A stretch of 64,000 bases of DNA. Source: UBA9676 sp035532275. GTDB taxonomy: Bacteria; Actinomycetota; Actinomycetes; Streptosporangiales; Streptosporangiaceae. Position numbers and translations under genes: made by a program. The stretch lies in contig DATKRG010000225.1 in assembly GCA_035532275.1 (NCBI GenBank), positions 1 to 64,000 on the forward strand, in the 5' to 3' direction. Within the stretch, counting starts at the first letter, position 1. Each line of letters starts with the position of its first letter. A model generated the notes under the pieces. It did not search any database. It was not told where the DNA came from and saw only the letters and a list, made by a program, of their open reading frames with translations. Below are positions 1 to 7,517 of the stretch, piece by piece.

Positions 1-458
1 TTCTGCTCGATCTGGATCTGGTAGGCGTCGAGGAGGATGGGGGCGGTGGCCAGGGCGGCGAGCCAGCGGGGTGCGCCGCGGCGCTGCAGGACCAGGTAGA
101 GGGCGATGGCCATGGCCAGCCCCAGCACATGCTGCACCGCCGCCAGCAGCGACGGGTTGGCTATCCCCAGCAGCGGCTTGATGAGTACCTGGTAGCCGGG
201 CGGGTCGTTCCCCGGGTAGGCGCCGAACAGGTACTTCATCGAGTCGATGTAGTACAGGGCGGGCCGGTAGGCGATCTGGGCCGCCGCCCGCAGCACCAGG
301 CCTGCCGCGAGCAGCAGGGCCAGCAGCCAGTGCCGCCGCACCAGCGGCAGCTCACCGCGTGCCAGTGCCAGCGTGCGCCGTGCCAGCGCGCTCGGCTGTG
401 CCAGCCAGCCCGGGCTGGCAGGCACGGGCTGTCCCGCGGCTGTCGTAGGCATTCGCAT
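1..458 (-). CDS. Integral membrane protein, N-terminal part (truncated by window edge)
   Basis: About 152 residues read from the ATG at 458 to the window edge; the C-terminus lies outside. A basic, proline-containing N-terminus is followed by a hydrophobic helix (about residues 44-58), a loop containing YYIDSMKYLFGAYPGNDPPG, and further hydrophobic helices. The layout resembles the polytopic mannosyl/glucosyl-transferase-like membrane proteins (GT39/GT87 type) common in actinomycetes, in which the first outer loop carries acidic catalytic residues. Family membership is inferred from topology and loop style only. A second ATG lies two codons in (452). The gene is divergent from the ComF-like gene. 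Confidence 0.6.
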   Translation of the reverse strand, partial: MRMPTTAAGQPVPASPGWLAQPSALARRTLALARGELPLVRRHWLLALLLAAGLVLRAAAQIAYRPALYYIDSMKYLFGAYPGNDPPGYQVLIKPLLGIANPSLLAAVQHVLGLAMAIALYLVLQRRGAPRWLAALATAPILLDAYQIQIEQ

Positions 459-753
459 GAAGGTTATCCCGCCCGATGATGGCCGTTGCCCGCGCGGCCG
501 CGTCTGCCTGCCGTCACGGGTACCGAACGTTGCGTCGCGCTGCATGCTCAGACTGGCCTGCGGGAAACCGGACTCCCCCCGATCAGCCCTGAGTAAGCAT
601 AGCGAAACGCTCCGCGACTGCCGCCCTGGCGAGGGCCGTCGCCCGGACATGCCGACACCGTCCGGCTGCTGGATGCCAGCCCCCATCTTCTCACGTGACC
701 AGCTCATCCCCCGACCAGCCCGCTTGTCGGTGCCCCCGCCTACGATCCGGGCC
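459..753. other. Divergent intergenic region without a gene
   Basis: This 295-bp spacer lies between the membrane protein and the ComF-like gene. I see no RNA gene and no convincing ORF; open frames running through it are extensions of the ComF frame. The only recognisable signal is the -10-like TACGAT at 741-746. Confidence 0.5.
741..746 (+). promoter_or_regulatory. -10 element for a leaderless ComF-like transcript
   Basis: TACGAT (TANNNT) ends 7 nt before the ATG at 754, the spacing expected if transcription starts at the start codon. No ribosome binding site and no good -35 are visible. Inference from spacing only. Confidence 0.5.
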
Positions 754-1491
754 ATGCAGGCAGACGCGCAGGCCTGCCCGGCAGCCGTCGGCGCCGGGGA
801 CCCGATCCGCGCCTGGGACTGGATCCGCGCCCAGGCGGCGGAGCGGGCCGCCAGCCCGGCGCGCACGCCGCGCGCGCCGGGCACGGCGGCTCGCTGCCGG
901 GCCTGCACCGGCCCGGTACGGCCGGGCTATGCCCGCTGCTTCCAGTGTGAGCTGCACGCCCAGGGCGCTCCTGGCCTGCTGGCGGACACCGTGGCGCCGG
1001 TCGCTCACGCGGCCAAGGGCAGCCCGCTGGCCCAGGACCTGTGGCGGTACAAGGCTGGCTGCCCGGGCAGCCAGCCCGCGCGCGTGCATCTGCTCTCGCT
1101 CCTGCTTGTGTTCCTGCACGACCACGGCCGCCGCGTCTGGCGGGAGGCGGGCATGGCCCGGCCCAGTCATGCCTGTGTGGTGCCCAGCGGCCGTGGCCGC
1201 CCTGGCACGCATCCGCTCCAGACCTTGGTCGCTCCCTATCTGGCGCTGCCGTGGGCCACGCTGCGGGCAGAGGCGGGTGGTGACCCGTGGGCACGGGCGC
1301 TGGATCCCGGGCGGTTCCGGGCACGGCAGCCGCTGCCGGGAGCATCCGTCCTGTTACTCGACGACACCTGGGCATCGGGCGCCAGCGCCCAGTCGGCGGC
1401 CGTCGCGCTGAAACTGGCAGGCGCCGCGGCGGTGGCGGTCGTGGTGCTCGGCAGGCACGTGTCCCCGGCCGTCAATAGGCTGGATCCGTGA
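754..1491 (+). CDS. ComF family phosphoribosyltransferase-like protein
   Basis: 245 residues. Residues 48-65 hold a zinc-ribbon pattern (CRAC, then CFQC), and residues 199-215 hold a PRPP-binding loop with VLLLDDTWASGAS, the acidic pair plus T-x-x-S-G-A typical of type I phosphoribosyltransferases. This ribbon plus PRTase order is that of ComF/GntX proteins, linked to DNA uptake in competent bacteria; in actinomycetes the role is unknown. The ATG at 754 is chosen over a much longer open frame from 373 because it follows a -10 box and removes a low-complexity extension. The stop overlaps the GTG of nth by 4 nt, so the two are probably cotranscribed. Confidence 0.8.
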   Translation: MQADAQACPAAVGAGDPIRAWDWIRAQAAERAASPARTPRAPGTAARCRACTGPVRPGYARCFQCELHAQGAPGLLADTVAPVAHAAKGSPLAQDLWRYKAGCPGSQPARVHLLSLLLVFLHDHGRRVWREAGMARPSHACVVPSGRGRPGTHPLQTLVAPYLALPWATLRAEAGGDPWARALDPGRFRARQPLPGASVLLLDDTWASGASAQSAAVALKLAGAAAVAVVVLGRHVSPAVNRLDP

Positions 1492-2195
1492 CCCTGGACT
1501 CCCCCTCCCGGACCGGCCTGGTTCGCCGGGCCCGGCGCATCAACCGCGAACTGGCCCTGCTCTACCCGGACGCGCACTGCGAACTCAACTTCAGCACGCC
1601 GCTGGAGCTGCTGGTAGCCACCATCTTGTCGGCGCAATGCACCGACAAGCGGGTCAACATGGTGACCCCGGTGCTGTTCGCCCGGTACCGCGACGCGGCC
1701 GACTACGCCTGCGCCAGCCGCGAGGACATCGAGAAGATCATCCAGTCGACCGGCTTCTTCCGGGCCAAGACCACCAGCATCATCGGCCTGGGCCAGGCGC
1801 TGTGCGACCGGTACGGCGGGCAGGTGCCCGGCCGGCTGCGTGACCTGGTGACGCTGCCGGGAGTGGGCCGCAAGACCGCCAACGTGGTGCTGGGCAACGC
1901 GTTCGGCGTGCCCGGGATCACCGTGGACACCCATTTCGCCCGGCTGTCCCGCCGCTTCGGCTGGACCAGCCAGACTGATCCCGAAAAGATCGAATCCGAG
2001 GTCGGGGCGCTGTTCCCGCGCTCGGAGTGGACGATGCTGTCGCACCGCCTGATCTGGCACGGCCGCCGGATGTGCCACGCCCGCCGCCCGGCCTGCGGCG
2101 TGTGCCCGCTGGCCCGGCTCTGCCCGTCCTTCGGCGAGGGGCCGGTGGACCAGAAGGTGGCGCGAGCGCTGGTAAGGCAGGGCCCGTTCTCGTGA
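1488..2195 (+). CDS. nth: Endonuclease III (DNA glycosylase/AP lyase)
   Basis: 235 residues. Base excision repair enzyme that removes oxidised pyrimidines and cleaves the AP site. Visible: helix-hairpin-helix LPGVGRKTANVVL near residues 123-135 with the Schiff-base lysine K129, catalytic aspartate D147 in VDTHFARLSRR, and the C-x6-C-x2-C-x5-C cluster ligands at C196, C203, C206 and C212 for a [4Fe-4S] cluster. GTG start overlapping the ComF-like stop; its own stop overlaps the GTG of the Nudix gene. In M. tuberculosis nth is followed by a TlpA-like thioredoxin gene before the Nudix gene; that gene is absent here. Confidence 0.96.
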   Translation: MTLDSPSRTGLVRRARRINRELALLYPDAHCELNFSTPLELLVATILSAQCTDKRVNMVTPVLFARYRDAADYACASREDIEKIIQSTGFFRAKTTSIIGLGQALCDRYGGQVPGRLRDLVTLPGVGRKTANVVLGNAFGVPGITVDTHFARLSRRFGWTSQTDPEKIESEVGALFPRSEWTMLSHRLIWHGRRMCHARRPACGVCPLARLCPSFGEGPVDQKVARALVRQGPFS

Positions 2196-2860
2196 CCGCT
2201 GCCACGCCGTCCGCCGCGACCCCGCACTGGCTCGCCGAGCTCGCCGGCAAGGCCCGCGAGTTGGCGGTCCCGCCGCCGCTTCGCGCGCCGCCCGCCGGTG
2301 GCGGGCGGCCGTCGGCGGTGCTGATGCTCTTCGGGGAGACCGGCGGCGAGCCCGACCTGCTCATCGTCCAGCGGAGCCCGTGGCTGCGGCGGCACGCCGG
2401 CCAGCCCGCGTTTCCCGGTGGTGCCGTCGAGGCCGCCGACCAGGGGCCGGTGGGCGCGGCCCTGCGGGAGGCCGCCGAGGAGGCGGGGGTGGACCCGGCC
2501 GGGGTGGAGGTCCTCGCGGTGCTGCCGGAGCTGTTCATCGCCCGCAGCGGATTCAGCGTCACCCCGGTGCTGGCGTGGTGGCGCCGCCCGGTCCCGGTGG
2601 TTGCCGCGGCGGACGGCGAGGTGACGTCGGCGGTCCGGGTCCGGCTCGCCGACCTCGCCGATCCCGCGAACCGGCTCCGGGTCCGGCACCCCATGGGCTC
2701 GGCCGGGCCGGCCTTCCGTGTGCACGGCATGCTGGTATGGGGATTCACCGCGGCGCTGGTGGACCGGCTGCTGGTGCTCGGCGGCTGGGAGCGGCCCTGG
2801 GACACCGGGCGGGAGGAGGATCTCCCGCCCGACGTGCTGGAATCCGCCGCCCGCGGTTAG
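2192..2860 (+). CDS. CoA pyrophosphatase-type Nudix hydrolase
   Basis: 222 residues from a GTG overlapping the nth stop by 4 nt. The Nudix box spans about residues 76-100 and ends in LREAAEEAGV; directly before it is the CoA-type signature QRSPWLRRHAGQPAFPGG, which marks the NudL/PCD1 group that cleaves CoA or oxidised CoA to phosphopantetheine and 3',5'-ADP. The glutamate expected early in the box is replaced by Gln/Asp, which is normal for this group. Corresponds by position to Rv3672c. Substrate is inferred from the signature; not tested by sequence reading. Confidence 0.88.
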   Translation: MTAATPSAATPHWLAELAGKARELAVPPPLRAPPAGGGRPSAVLMLFGETGGEPDLLIVQRSPWLRRHAGQPAFPGGAVEAADQGPVGAALREAAEEAGVDPAGVEVLAVLPELFIARSGFSVTPVLAWWRRPVPVVAAADGEVTSAVRVRLADLADPANRLRVRHPMGSAGPAFRVHGMLVWGFTAALVDRLLVLGGWERPWDTGREEDLPPDVLESAARG

Positions 2861-2964
2861 GACCTGCCCTGGCGCATGCGGCTGGCACGCCCGGGCGGCC
2901 GGGGCGGTGGCGAGCCGGGTGCGCCCGGTGAACAGCCGTGGTGCGCACAGGTGAAATGGCCCTA

Positions 2965-2970
2965 TACGGT
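2965..2970 (+). promoter_or_regulatory. -10 element for leaderless marP transcript
   Basis: TACGGT ends 6 nt before the GTG at 2977, matching the leaderless pattern seen elsewhere in the window. It supports the start at 2977 over the in-frame GTG at 2938. Confidence 0.45.
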
Positions 2971-2976
2971 GGGGCG

Positions 2977-4167
2977 GTGCCCGGTGATCTGCTGGACCTG
3001 ATTTTGATCGCACTCGCGGCCGCGTTCGCCGTGGCCGGCTACCGGCAGGGCTTCATCGTCGGCGTGATGAGCTTCATCGGCTTCCTCGGTGGCGCCGCGG
3101 TCGGTGCCCTGTTCTCGCCGGCTGTCGCCCGGACCCTGGTGAGCGGGCCCGCCCAGCAGGCCCTGGTCGCCATCATCGTGGTCTTCCTCGCCGCCATGGT
3201 CGGCCAGCTCATCGCGTCCCTGATCGGGGCGGCGATGCGTTCCCAGGTGACCTGGCGGCCGGTGGCCTTCGTGGACGCCGTCGGCGGTGCCGCGGTGAGC
3301 GTGATCTCGGTGCTGCTGATCGCCTGGCTGATCGGCTCCGCGGTCGCCAACGCGCCGTTCCCGGCGGTGGCCGGCCAGGTGAGCCGGTCGGTGGTGCTGC
3401 GGGGGGTGGACAGGTTCATGCCGCCCGGTGCGCACGTCATGTTCTCCGATTTCCGCCGGCTGCTGGCCAGCGGCCCGTACACCCAGGTCTTCGGGGCGCT
3501 CGGGGCGGAAGGCGCCCTGCGGGTGCCGCCGGCCAATCCCGCCGTGCTCAAATCGGCCGGGCTGGTCAGGGCACGCCCCAGCGTGGTGAAGGTCTTCGGG
3601 ACGGCCCCGAGCTGCTCGCGCACGCTGGAGGGCTCGGGGTTCGTGTTCGCGCCGCAGCACGTTCTGACCAATGCCCACGTCGTCGCCGGGGTGACGCAGG
3701 GGCCCACCGTAGTCGCGGGGCATGGGCGTGCCCTCCCGGCGCGGGTAGTTCTTTATGATCCTGAACGAGACCTTGCGGTGCTCTATGTGCCCGGGCTGCG
3801 GGCGCGTCCGCTGTCGTTCGACGGCCATGCGAGCACCGGCGACAACGCCATCGTCGCCGGCTACCCGCTGAACAGCACCTTCACCGTCGTCGCGGCCCGC
3901 ATCGGCAGCGAGCAGTCCGCGAACAGCCCCGACATCTACCAGGAGCACACCGTGACCCGCGACATCTACGCGGTGCGGGCGCTGGTCCAGCCGGGGAACT
4001 CGGGCGGGCCGCTGCTCGCGCCGAGCGGCGCGGTGTACGGGGTCGTGTTCGCCGCCGCGGTCGGCATCAAGGACACCGGCTACGCGCTCACCGCCGGGGA
4101 GGTCGCCCCCGACGTCCACCGGGGCAGGACCGCTACCAGCGCGGTATCCACCCAGCTCTGCAGCTGA
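2977..4167 (+). CDS. marP: MarP-type membrane serine protease (CvpA domain plus trypsin-like domain)
   Basis: 396 residues. The first 145 residues are a CvpA/colicin V production type membrane domain with four hydrophobic helices; the rest is an extracytoplasmic chymotrypsin-like protease with His234 (TNAHVVAG), Asp265 (DPERDLAVL) and Ser342 (PGNSGGPLL). Cys213 and the near-terminal Cys395 match the pair that forms the regulatory disulfide in M. tuberculosis MarP (Rv3671c), needed for acid resistance. The start at 2977 gives an N-terminus like that of MarP and follows a -10 box by 6 nt; an in-frame GTG at 2938 is the alternative. Neighbours match the mycobacterial locus. Confidence 0.92.
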   Translation: MPGDLLDLILIALAAAFAVAGYRQGFIVGVMSFIGFLGGAAVGALFSPAVARTLVSGPAQQALVAIIVVFLAAMVGQLIASLIGAAMRSQVTWRPVAFVDAVGGAAVSVISVLLIAWLIGSAVANAPFPAVAGQVSRSVVLRGVDRFMPPGAHVMFSDFRRLLASGPYTQVFGALGAEGALRVPPANPAVLKSAGLVRARPSVVKVFGTAPSCSRTLEGSGFVFAPQHVLTNAHVVAGVTQGPTVVAGHGRALPARVVLYDPERDLAVLYVPGLRARPLSFDGHASTGDNAIVAGYPLNSTFTVVAARIGSEQSANSPDIYQEHTVTRDIYAVRALVQPGNSGGPLLAPSGAVYGVVFAAAVGIKDTGYALTAGEVAPDVHRGRTATSAVSTQLCS

Positions 4168-4187
4168 CCGCCCGGGCCGCGGCCGGC

Positions 4188-4733
4188 TCACCCGGCAGGT
4201 TCGGCGTCGGCGGCCTCAGCCGCGTCTGCGCCTTCGCCGGTCAGGCGGAAGCCGAAGCCATCCGCGCCCGCCAGCCCGTGCCGGCTGATCTGGTCGGCCA
4301 GGGCGGCCGCCTGGCGTGCTATCGGCCCGGCCGCGATCCCGTGCGGGCAGGTGCTCGCGTACCCGCTGACCCGTTGCCCGCCCCGCCGCAGCAGGGTGGC
4401 GGCGCCCACCGCGTTACCGCGCCGGGCATGGGTCAGGCCGACCGCGATCTGGGCCAGCCCCTGCCACAGGTCACGCTCGGCCACCGGGGCGCTCTTCCAC
4501 GCCGCCTCCAGCACCTCGTGCGCATGGAACGGGCGGCCGGTATCGAGCAGGTGCTGGGCCATGCTCAGCGCCTGTGCCGGCGTGACCGCCAGGTCGTCGG
4601 GGATGCGCTCCTCGCCGGTCTCACCGTGGGGCAGCGGGCGCCCGAGCCCGTCCCGGGGCCGGGCGTTGCGCGGCCGGCCCGCCGGGTCGCGGTCACGGGT
4701 GCGGGCCGGCTCCGGCGCACCCTGGCCGGTCAT
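4188..4733 (-). CDS. DUF309 domain protein
   Basis: 181 residues. The central part (about residues 55-125) carries the DUF309 pattern: FHAHEVLEAAWK, then LWQGLAQIAVGLTHARRGN and GAATLLRRGG. The fold is a small helical domain; its biochemical role is unknown. Both ends are low-complexity (charged Arg/Asp/Gly N-terminus, acidic Ala/Glu C-terminus). The start overlaps the stop of the epoxide hydrolase gene by 4 nt (ATGA type), so translation is probably coupled. It lies convergent to marP. Confidence 0.8.
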   Translation of the reverse strand: MTGQGAPEPARTRDRDPAGRPRNARPRDGLGRPLPHGETGEERIPDDLAVTPAQALSMAQHLLDTGRPFHAHEVLEAAWKSAPVAERDLWQGLAQIAVGLTHARRGNAVGAATLLRRGGQRVSGYASTCPHGIAAGPIARQAAALADQISRHGLAGADGFGFRLTGEGADAAEAADAEPAG

Positions 4734-5653
4734 CGCTCCGGCTCGGGATCGGCCAGCCAGCTACGCAGTTCGTCGGTGAACCGGTCCGGCTGCTCTTCCT
4801 GGGGGAAATGGCCGGCGCCGTCGATGAGCCGCCACCGGTACGGAGCGTCGACGTACCTGCCCGACCCGCGCGCGGTGGCGGGCCGCACACAGCTGTCCAG
4901 TGCCCCGTGCAGCTGCAGGGTGGGCGCCTGCACCGGCGCCCGCATCCGGCGGGCGTAACGCATCCCGTCCGGCCGCAGCCTGGACCGCATGAACCAGCGG
5001 TGATACTCCAGCGCCGAGTGCGCCACCGAGGGGATGCACATGGCCGCCCGGTAGCGGTGTTCGGTTTCCGGGTCCGGCCACCCGGGCCCGGACCAGGCGA
5101 GCAGCATCCGGCCGACCCACTGGGCGTCGTAGCGGACCAGCCGCCGCTCGGGCAGCACCGGCAGCTGGAAGCCCAGGGTGTGCCCGCCGCCAGCGGCCCG
5201 CCGGAATGGGTCGGTCAGCGTCGCGGCCCGCGTCCGCAGCGGGTGAGCCGCCGACACCACGGCCAGCCGCCGGACCACCTTGGGGAAGTAGGTGGCCATG
5301 GTCCAGGCCACCAGGCCACCCCAGTCATGGCCGACCACGACCGCGTTGGCCTCGCCGAGCGCGCGCACCATGCCGGCCGCGTCGGACGCCGCGGTGATCA
5401 GGTCATAGCCGCGGGGCGGCTTGTCGCTGCCGCCGTAGCCGCGCAGGTCAGCGGCCACCGCCCGGAAACCGGCGGCCGGCAGTGCGGCGAGCTGCGCCCG
5501 CCAGGTCCACCAGAACTCCGGGAAGCCATGCAGCATCAGGACCAGCGGCCCCTCGCCGGCCTCGGCGATGTGGAATCGCGTCCCGTTTGCGGTGACCGGT
5601 CGGTGGGTCCACGGGCCGTCAACGTAGACGGGTGACTCCCCGTTGACCGTCAT
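4730..5653 (-). CDS. Alpha/beta hydrolase, epoxide hydrolase type
   Basis: 307 residues. Oxyanion motif HGFPEFWWTWR, nucleophile elbow VGHDWGGLVAW with aspartate as nucleophile, charge-relay candidate in LHGALDSCV, and the C-terminal catalytic histidine in GAGHFPQEEQ. An Asp nucleophile followed by Trp is typical of epoxide hydrolases and haloalkane dehalogenases; HGxP points to epoxide hydrolase. Position between marP and a holin-like membrane gene corresponds to ephE (Rv3670). ATG at 5653 lies 4 nt after the stop of the holin-like gene, so the two form an operon with the DUF309 gene. Confidence 0.88.
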   Translation of the reverse strand: MTVNGESPVYVDGPWTHRPVTANGTRFHIAEAGEGPLVLMLHGFPEFWWTWRAQLAALPAAGFRAVAADLRGYGGSDKPPRGYDLITAASDAAGMVRALGEANAVVVGHDWGGLVAWTMATYFPKVVRRLAVVSAAHPLRTRAATLTDPFRRAAGGGHTLGFQLPVLPERRLVRYDAQWVGRMLLAWSGPGWPDPETEHRYRAAMCIPSVAHSALEYHRWFMRSRLRPDGMRYARRMRAPVQAPTLQLHGALDSCVRPATARGSGRYVDAPYRWRLIDGAGHFPQEEQPDRFTDELRSWLADPEPER

Positions 5654-5657
5654 CGCC

Positions 5658-6104
5658 TCACCCGGCCTCCGCTGCCGCCGGGACGGCCGCCTCGTCGTCG
5701 CGCCGCAGCAGCGCCAGGTCGTCGTGCACCGACTCGCGGGTCCTGCGCAGCCCGCTCATCCGCCGGACCTTCAGGTAGACCACACCGATCGCGAGTGCGG
5801 CCAGCAGCACGCACGCCCCGGCCACGATCAGGAAGGCCGCCCAGGGCCAGATGCCCAGCGCGATCAGGCCTTCGGCCATGGCGAAGCACAGCATGACCAG
5901 GACGAGGAAGCCGGTGAACACCGCGATCGACACCAGCGCCGCGGCCAGCCCGAGCCGCTTGGCGTCGGAGCGCAGCTCCAGTTTTGCCAGGTCCAGCTCG
6001 CAGCGGACCAGCCGGGTCGCGTCCCGCACCGCCTGCGAGATGAGGTCGCCGACCGTCTGGTCGCTGTCATCCGCCAGCGGCCGCGCGGTGGTGGGCTCGG
6101 CCAT
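5658..6104 (-). CDS. Phage holin family (superfamily III-like) membrane protein
   Basis: 148 residues. An amphipathic N-terminal helix (DLISQAVRDATRLVRCELDL, AKLELRSDAKRLG) precedes two hydrophobic helices at about residues 53-78 and 85-109, then a charged cytoplasmic tail. This is the pattern of the actinobacterial Actinobacteriophage holin/YqjE-like family; corresponds in position to Rv3669. In chromosomal contexts the role is unknown and it need not be a lysis protein. ATG at 6104 is preceded by GGGGAGAAA as ribosome binding site. First gene of the operon with the epoxide hydrolase and DUF309 genes. Confidence 0.78.
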   Translation of the reverse strand: MAEPTTARPLADDSDQTVGDLISQAVRDATRLVRCELDLAKLELRSDAKRLGLAAALVSIAVFTGFLVLVMLCFAMAEGLIALGIWPWAAFLIVAGACVLLAALAIGVVYLKVRRMSGLRRTRESVHDDLALLRRDDEAAVPAAAEAG

Positions 6105-6545
6105 GACGCTTTCTCCCCTCGTGCGCTTGTGTCTCTAGTGTGGCGCACGCATGATCCGGTACTCGCGCCCGACACCGCACTTGGGGTGATGGACTGCGGG
6201 CGGCGTGGTGTGCCCGGCGCCGTGGCGGCGGCGGCACGGCGCGCCCGGGTGGCGGTGGGCACGAGCGAACGGCGCCCCCTCAGGGGCGCCGTCGCCTGGC
6301 ATACCAGGCCGGGTTACCAAGCGTGCACCTTCACTGGCCGGGCAGTCCACCCTGGCTGGGCACCCAATCCTGGTGCCTGTCCGCCAGGGCAGTCCGTGCC
6401 TCGGCTCGCCTCCCGCGGCTGGTCGCGCGTGGGTGCCCGGCTGCCATGCCCGGACGCGTTGGTCCGTGACACCTTTCTATGCCGGATCGGGCCGGATGCA
6501 AAGGGGTGAGCGTTACCGATTGGTGATCTCGATTGATCGCCGGGC
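6105..6545. other. Gene-free stretch with one strong hairpin
   Basis: About 440 bp between the promoter side of the holin-like gene and the end of the HAD gene. No ORF with a sensible start, codon pattern or family motif was seen on either strand. A 10-bp hairpin lies at 6269-6292 and a small CCTGG/CCAGG hairpin directly after it. Confidence 0.5.
6269..6292 (-). terminator. Hairpin, possible terminator
   Basis: Perfect 10-bp arms (ACGGCGCCCC / GGGGCGCCGT) with a 4-nt loop CTCA. No T tract, as is usual in high-GC actinomycetes. It lies about 250 nt downstream of the HAD gene stop, so assignment to that gene is tentative. Confidence 0.4.
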
Positions 6546-7277
6546 TCACATGCCGCCGAGCGCCGGAGTGTCGGCGCCGGGCGCCCGGCCGGCGGTGAAG
6601 GTCAGCACCGGCCAGCCCCGCTGGACGGCGATCCGGCGCAGCGCCCGGTCCGGGTTGACCACCCGGGGGTTGCCCACAGCCTCCAGCATCGGCAGGTCGG
6701 TCACGGAATCGCTGTAGGCGTAGCAGTCCGGCAGCGAGTACCCGCGCTCGGCGGCGAGCATGCGCACCTGGTCGGCCTTGGCCTGGCCGTAGGCGTAGAA
6801 CTCCACCTGGCCGGTGTAGTGGCCGTCGGCCACCTCCATCCGGGTGGCGATGACCGACGCCGCGCCGAGGAGCGCGCCGATCGGGGCCACCATCTCCTCG
6901 CCGGACGTGCTGACGATGATGACGTCCTGGCCGGCGCTGCGGTGCTGGGTGAGCAGCGCCCGCGCCTCGGCGTAGACGTGCGGCAGGATCAGGTCGGGCA
7001 GGTGCAGGGTGACGATCTCGGCGACCCGGTCGGCTGGCCATCCACGGCACAGTTGGCTCACCTGGTCGCGGATCTTCTCCATCCGCTGGTGGCTCGCGCC
7101 ACCGGCCCTGAACATCAGCTGCGCCAGTGCGCTGCGGACCACGTCACCCCGGCTGAGCAGGCCATGGCGGTAGAACGATGGCCCGAACGCCAGCGTGCTC
7201 GACCGGGAGATGATGGTCTTGTCGAGGTCGAAGAACGCTGCGATGGGGTGAAATCTGCTCTCGACGGGACTGCCCAC
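6546..7277 (-). CDS. HAD superfamily subfamily IB phosphatase
   Basis: 243 residues. Motif I FFDLDKTII (nucleophile Asp, D-x-D-x-T) lies near residue 15, motif II is VSTSGEE and motif III YSDSVTDLPML. The order and spacing match the HAD-IB group (SerB-like, including Rv3661 and the CicA/morphological group). Substrate unknown. The GTG at 7277 is chosen because the motif I distance then matches the family; a longer frame from 7385 adds a Cys-rich non-conserved extension. TATGCT (7286-7291, minus strand) lies 8 nt before the GTG, so the mRNA may be leaderless. Confidence 0.85.
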   Translation of the reverse strand: MGSPVESRFHPIAAFFDLDKTIISRSSTLAFGPSFYRHGLLSRGDVVRSALAQLMFRAGGASHQRMEKIRDQVSQLCRGWPADRVAEIVTLHLPDLILPHVYAEARALLTQHRSAGQDVIIVSTSGEEMVAPIGALLGAASVIATRMEVADGHYTGQVEFYAYGQAKADQVRMLAAERGYSLPDCYAYSDSVTDLPMLEAVGNPRVVNPDRALRRIAVQRGWPVLTFTAGRAPGADTPALGGM

Positions 7278-7370
7278 GATCCGGCAGCATAAGGCTAAAC
7301 GCGGCAATCCATGGCATCTCCGCGTGACCGGTTGGTAACTTGGTATAGCGCACGAAGCTTTTCTGGATGA

Positions 7371-7399
7371 CGGTCCCGATCCCACCCGGATCGGGACCG
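7371..7399 (-). terminator. Strong hairpin, likely terminator of the helicase gene
   Basis: Perfect 12-bp arms CGGTCCCGATCC / GGATCGGGACCG with a 5-nt loop, about 120 nt downstream of the helicase stop on the minus strand. No T tract. It is the second of two tandem hairpins met when reading from the helicase. Confidence 0.55.
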
Positions 7400-7402
7400 C
7401 AC

Positions 7403-7437
7403 GGCGACCCCCGCTCTCCCCCCCGGCGGGGGTCGCC
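7403..7437 (-). terminator. Second hairpin in tandem, likely terminator of the helicase gene
   Basis: Perfect 12-bp arms GGCGACCCCCGC / GCGGGGGTCGCC with an 11-nt C-rich loop. Reading from the helicase (minus strand) it comes about 80 nt after the stop codon and just before the 7371-7399 hairpin. Confidence 0.5.
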
Positions 7438-7445
7438 CCATGTCC

Positions 7446-7490
7446 GGGTCCTTTCCGGCCGGGTCCTTTCCGGCCACGTCTTTTCCGCCC
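7446..7490. repeat. Three tandem 15-bp units
   Basis: GGGTCCTTTCCGGCC occurs twice in direct succession (7446-7460 and 7461-7475), followed by a degenerate third copy ACGTCTTTTCCGCCC. It lies in the non-coding space between the helicase stop and its terminator hairpins. Confidence 0.7.
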
Positions 7491-7517
7491 GGCGCGGGCG
7501 CCATTTGGCGGGCGTTG

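Noticed and set aside
373..753. N-terminal extension of the ComF-like gene
   Set aside because: It overlaps the divergent membrane protein gene and lacks conservation-type sequence; a -10 box precedes the ATG at 754.
5658..6104. Evidence for a prophage from the holin-like gene
   Set aside because: The gene lies in a conserved chromosomal block (Rv3669 position) and no other phage gene is near.
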